A stretch of DNA of 41,071 nt from a virus. Below are positions 38,482-41,071 of this stretch, in pieces. Location of the stretch: positions 1 to 41,071 of IMG/VR virus record IMGVR_UViG_3300022204_000006, one strand, 5' to 3'. The notes under the pieces were generated by a model, which was not told the DNA's origin, ran no database searches, and saw only the letters and a program-made list of their open reading frames with translations. A program made the translations under genes and the position numbers. The first letter of the stretch is position 1, and each line of letters starts with the position of its first letter.

Positions 38482-38530
38482 TAATGGTTAATAGTTAATG
38501 GTTAATAATTAATAATTAATGGTTAATGGT
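38482..38530. repeat. TTAATGG-type 7-bp repeats
   Basis: About seven imperfect copies of a TTAATGG/TTAATAA unit between the chaperone start and the major tail protein stop; no gene in the 106-bp gap. The same units occur at 14682-14718, 31025-31055 and 40791-40820. Confidence 0.7.
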
Positions 38531-38577
38531 TTTGCCCCCTCTAAATCCCCCCCAAAGGTAGGGACTTTTAAATTAGG

Positions 38578-39036
38578 TTATGGAGCGGGGGGGGTGATGG
38601 AAAAATTGGCTGTGCCTGTGATTCTTAGGCTAATTTTGCCTTGCCATTCTTTTTCTTGTTCAGCCCCCATGCCAAATTTTTGTACGTAGGCATCAAATGT
38701 CCACGTTGATTTTAAATCATCTGGGTAAACTAGCTGATAGGCTAACAACGTTTCGTTGTTGTGAGCATGTAACAACCCGCCTGGGTTATGGGCATGAGTA
38801 ACTTGATTCATATCCAAACCTATTTGTAATTCAAGAACTTTCTTCTTCTTTTTACCAGTAGGGGTATATACCTCATCGCCATTATTTGCATCATTCCCCG
38901 TAACTTCAACCATTACCAATTCACTTTCAAATTCGCCCACTTTTTGGACTTGGGCAACAGTAGTAAATGTGGGGCTGGAGTTTTTCGGGGCAGAACCAAT
39001 TTTTAGTTCTACTCCAAAACCGCCTGTGTAACTCAT
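38578..39036 (-). CDS. Major tail protein
   Basis: 152 aa with AAGGAG eight bases before ATG. It is beta-rich and has an N-terminal GFGVELKIGSAPKNSSP, then FESELVMVEVTGNDANNGDE; it ends in a Pro-rich tail. It fits the tail-tube protein by size and place between the terminator and the chaperones. Confidence 0.8.
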   Translation of the reverse strand: MSYTGGFGVELKIGSAPKNSSPTFTTVAQVQKVGEFESELVMVEVTGNDANNGDEVYTPTGKKKKKVLELQIGLDMNQVTHAHNPGGLLHAHNNETLLAYQLVYPDDLKSTWTFDAYVQKFGMGAEQEKEWQGKISLRITGTANFSITPPAP

Positions 39037-39040
39037 AATT

Positions 39041-39418
39041 TTACTCCTTGTATAAAATCTTAAAATCTACTGAAATTTTGTCTATATTTGTTTTCCCGGA
39101 AAACGCATCGTGTGTGTTTTGCCAAAATGTTCCGTGTATCTCTACGCCTCCCGCTCCGCCCATTATGCCTGTAAATCCGTTTAGGGCTTGTTTGATGGCG
39201 GTAGCGGTATCTTCGGCTTGGGCGTGGGTGCCGTGGCAATCAAATTGAAAGCGGGCGGTGTTGAGGTCGCCGGGGCCATCGTGGGCCATAAGGCCAGCGT
39301 CACTGATGCGGCGGTAGGTGATGGCGGGGTAGGTTGGCTCTTGGGGTAAGCGACCGGGGTACATACGACCGTTAACCAAATTTTTTAGATGGGCAAATAG
39401 TGCTTGCTTGATGTTCAT
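39041..39418 (-). CDS. Tail terminator/completion protein, DUF3168 family
   Basis: 125 aa. The pattern IKQALFAHLKNLVNGRMYPG then PAITYRRISDAG and FQFDCHGTHAQAEDTATAI matches DUF3168 tail proteins. The start overlaps the gp10-like stop as ATGA. It caps the tail tube. Confidence 0.85.
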   Translation of the reverse strand: MNIKQALFAHLKNLVNGRMYPGRLPQEPTYPAITYRRISDAGLMAHDGPGDLNTARFQFDCHGTHAQAEDTATAIKQALNGFTGIMGGAGGVEIHGTFWQNTHDAFSGKTNIDKISVDFKILYKE

Positions 39419-39879
39419 TCTAAATTTAGCTTCTGCTTCAGTTGCCTGGCTATCTCGGCTTGCACTGCATCCGCAGTAGTATCGAGGGCGGGGCGTAGGA
39501 AGGGTTGAGCCTCTAAACCAACGGAATAGTCGACATTGCTAGCAAATTGGTCAAGGGTAATTTGGAGGGCCTTGGCTTCGTCAGGGGTGATGTGGTGGGG
39601 GCTAGTTCCAAATTCAAAATATATACCCCAAAATAGCTCTTTATCGGGTCCGACTTTGACTACGGCCTCATCTGATGTGGTGGTAACTGGCTCTTTGAGC
39701 ATACCGTCTGCTAGTTTTTTGCTGGTTTGAGCAGCTTTTTTAGCGGCCTCAGCTCGGGCTATTTCTGCCCCGGCCATTACTGCATCGGTGGCAACATCAG
39801 TGGCTTTTGCTCCAATTTGCCTTAATTTGGCTATAATTTCGTCTGTGCCTTCAATTTTTAGGCTAAAATCATTGCTCAT
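39415..39879 (-). CDS. HK97 gp10-like head-tail joining protein
   Basis: 154 aa. The hallmark segment ELFWGIYFEFGTSPHHITPD and the C-terminal AQPFLRPALDTT identify the HK97 gp10 family. The N-terminus has helices with Lys and Ala. It overlaps its neighbours at both ends, as is usual in this operon. Confidence 0.88.
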   Translation of the reverse strand: MSNDFSLKIEGTDEIIAKLRQIGAKATDVATDAVMAGAEIARAEAAKKAAQTSKKLADGMLKEPVTTTSDEAVVKVGPDKELFWGIYFEFGTSPHHITPDEAKALQITLDQFASNVDYSVGLEAQPFLRPALDTTADAVQAEIARQLKQKLNLE

Positions 39880-40204
39880 GGCCCTCTATCCTCTCACAAT
39901 ATAAGTGAAATTCCTTGCCTCGCCCATTGATGTCCTGTATTGAGGTAATATTGAAGACTTGCCCCTTGAATAAAGCTCTCATTTTGGTTGTTATCTCCCC
40001 TCTATAGCGGGTTTTAATGAGGGTGGTGTTTTGGGCAAGTACTTGGTTATCCTCGCTACTGTGGCCCTCCTTACCCACCAGTGGCTCAACACTAGCCCAA
40101 ATTGTGGTTAGGTCAACCCAATTTTGTTGGGGTTGGCCGTAGCTGTCTTGTGGATCAACAGCGTGTTGAATGGTGACGCGATGGCGGTATCTGCCTGCGG
40201 GCAT
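39869..40204 (-). CDS. Head closure/head-tail adaptor
   Basis: 111 aa. AGRYRHRVTIQHAVDPQDSY then WVDLTTIWASVEPLVGKEG is the signature of phage head-tail joining proteins (SPP1 gp16-like). It starts by TAATG overlap with the connector stop. Confidence 0.88.
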   Translation of the reverse strand: MPAGRYRHRVTIQHAVDPQDSYGQPQQNWVDLTTIWASVEPLVGKEGHSSEDNQVLAQNTTLIKTRYRGEITTKMRALFKGQVFNITSIQDINGRGKEFHLYCERIEGHEQ

Positions 40205-40791
40205 TAGGCTACCTGATTTCTAATGGGTGGGATGCGGTCGATATTGATAATGCTTTGAACCGCAAAGGGGACGGTGCGGAGGTTTATTGGTAGTGTGGCC
40301 TCTCTATTTTCGTACCAGTGAGCGACCATCAAGAGGATGGCTTGGCGATAAAGTTGGGGGACGGCATCGGCTGTGTCCCCATAACCAGCCAGATATTCAA
40401 TTTGGACTGGCAAGCCAAGGGCAAGACTGGTGCTAGGCCAAGATTGGCTATAAGCTGGTATAATTTCGCCCGGTTCACACGCTGAAATAACGGTATAATT
40501 AGCTGATTCTACTATCACTGTTTCCCCACTTGAGGTTAGGTAGGCTACATTAGAAACGGATTGTAGCGGGGGGTGAGGGAGTTGGATGGTTTGGGGCCAA
40601 CCGGGGAGGCTGAGTTTCAAGGTTTGGGTGATGAAGCTCCGTCGGGTGGCTAGCTCTAGCCACTGCCTAGCGGCGATGATTAAGCTGGTGATGAGTGAAT
40701 CTTCATCAGGATGGTCGATGCGGCAGTGGAGTTTTGCTTCAGCTAACGTGACTGGCTCAATAGTTGGTGGTGAAATCATTTGCAGAGACAT
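40204..40791 (-). CDS. Head-tail connector, gp6-like
   Basis: 195 aa. PVTLAEAKLHCRIDHPDEDS, then LIIAARQWLELATRRSFI fits the gp6/gp15-type connector family, which docks under the portal. It ends with a helix carrying QLYRQAILLMVAHWYENRE. The fourth residue before the second Met is an alternative start. TTAATGG repeats lie between this start and the preceding gene stop. Confidence 0.88.
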   Translation of the reverse strand: MSLQMISPPTIEPVTLAEAKLHCRIDHPDEDSLITSLIIAARQWLELATRRSFITQTLKLSLPGWPQTIQLPHPPLQSVSNVAYLTSSGETVIVESANYTVISACEPGEIIPAYSQSWPSTSLALGLPVQIEYLAGYGDTADAVPQLYRQAILLMVAHWYENREATLPINLRTVPFAVQSIINIDRIPPIRNQVA

Positions 40792-40818
40792 AGTTAATAA
40801 TTAATGGTTAATTTTTAA

Positions 40819-41071
40819 TTATACTGCTTCATCAGGGCTAATAGATAATGTAGCGGCTTGGGCGGTGGTGGTGTTGGCATCTAGGTTGGCTCGGCGGAGG
40901 CTGTAGCGAATAGCCCAAATTGATTCGATGGTGGTGGTTGTGGTGGGGCGTACTACCACTACTCTCAAATAACGCTTGGTGGGACGGTAAACGTCTACAA
41001 CAAAGTCGGTTTGGGTGCCATCGCTGAGGGTGAGGGTGTCGGGGAGGTCGATGGCATCGGATAAGTTGGGT
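40819..41071 (-). CDS. Putative head structural protein, C-terminal part
   Basis: The right-hand part of the gene that begins at 307 on the left edge. Stop TAA at 40819-40821. The end reads RVVVVRPTTTTTIESIWAIR and then a segment ending ISPDEAV. It is in the same frame as the left part once the 126-bp repeat is merged, giving 141 aa. The function is not known. Confidence 0.75.
   Translation of the reverse strand, partial: PNLSDAIDLPDTLTLSDGTQTDFVVDVYRPTKRYLRVVVVRPTTTTTIESIWAIRYSLRRANLDANTTTAQAATLSISPDEAV
40946..41071. repeat. Terminal direct repeat, right copy
   Basis: This is the exact copy of bases 9-134 at the right edge. It lies inside the coding region of the 141-aa head protein that continues at the left edge. 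The length is close to a typical assembler k-mer overlap, which favours circular closure of the contig. Confidence 0.9.

Noticed and set aside
1-41071. tRNA genes
   Set aside because: No cloverleaf with a GTTCRANNC loop and matching acceptor stem was seen in the gene-free stretches; a dedicated search would be needed to exclude degenerate ones.

Overview
The window looks like an essentially complete, circularly closed genome of a temperate siphovirus or phage-plasmid. Bases 9-134 are repeated exactly at 40946-41071 (126 bp), and one reading frame runs in phase across that joint, so the replicon is about 40.94 kb. The likely host is a member of the Chloroflexota (Anaerolineae-like). This is inferred from the Pro/Thr-rich secreted SH3b protein with a DUF3761 tail, HTH-only LuxR-type proteins, 7-bp tandem repeats and A+C-rich coding strands; no host gene proves it.

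Late module, minus strand, read from 9213 down to 1, across the joint, then from 41071 down to 31836. In order: Ig-like anchored protein, catalytic-domain-only tyrosine recombinase, two holin-like membrane proteins, HNH nuclease, TerS (P27 type), TerL, a portal fused to a Mu gpF-like domain, prohead protease, HK97-type major capsid, a 141-aa protein spanning the joint, gp6-like connector, head closure, gp10-like, DUF3168-type tail terminator, major tail protein, tail-assembly chaperones joined by a probable -1 frameshift (A AAT TTT), tape measure, Dit and Tal with His-x-His motifs. No endolysin is recognisable.

Replication and control region, 10.8-13.6 kb. It holds six 22-bp iterons built on GGTTTAATTTTAAACC, a 14-bp-stem hairpin, and a replication protein with a DnaA domain-I-like C-terminus whose putative promoter carries the same operator. 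It also holds a consensus sigma70 promoter driving a roughly 65-nt terminated small RNA, a 160-bp multi-hairpin segment, and a perfect 30-bp palindrome containing divergent extended -10 promoters. This is plasmid-like organisation.

Early/accessory operon, minus strand, 28256 down to 13603. It holds a SLOG-like Rossmann protein with inverted strand composition, an ArdC-type antirestriction protein, a SWIM-like zinc protein, a DUF6884-ParB-zinc-ribbon fusion, a ribbon-helix-helix regulator plus full-length integrase behind a perfect promoter, a degenerate HAD protein, a DUF5131 protein, and three membrane proteins (one DUF2637-like with a winged helix). Seven of the eight copies of a 39-40 bp palindromic element (GGACACAAT...ATTGTGTCC) lie here and one in the tail module, at gene boundaries or inside coding ends.

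Plus-strand islands: 9.45-10.85 kb (small secreted and membrane proteins between similar terminator hairpins), 29.3-30.1 kb (LuxR-type HTH and a putative virion protein), and 31.1-31.7 kb (strong promoter, 17-aa leader, terminator, 45-aa amphipathic peptide). Between the last two lies a large structured noncoding tract (30.2-30.85 kb) with very long hairpins and a 172/181-bp duplication. These control and noncoding zones are the least explained parts of the window. All functions are assigned by eye from sequence motifs; no database search was run.
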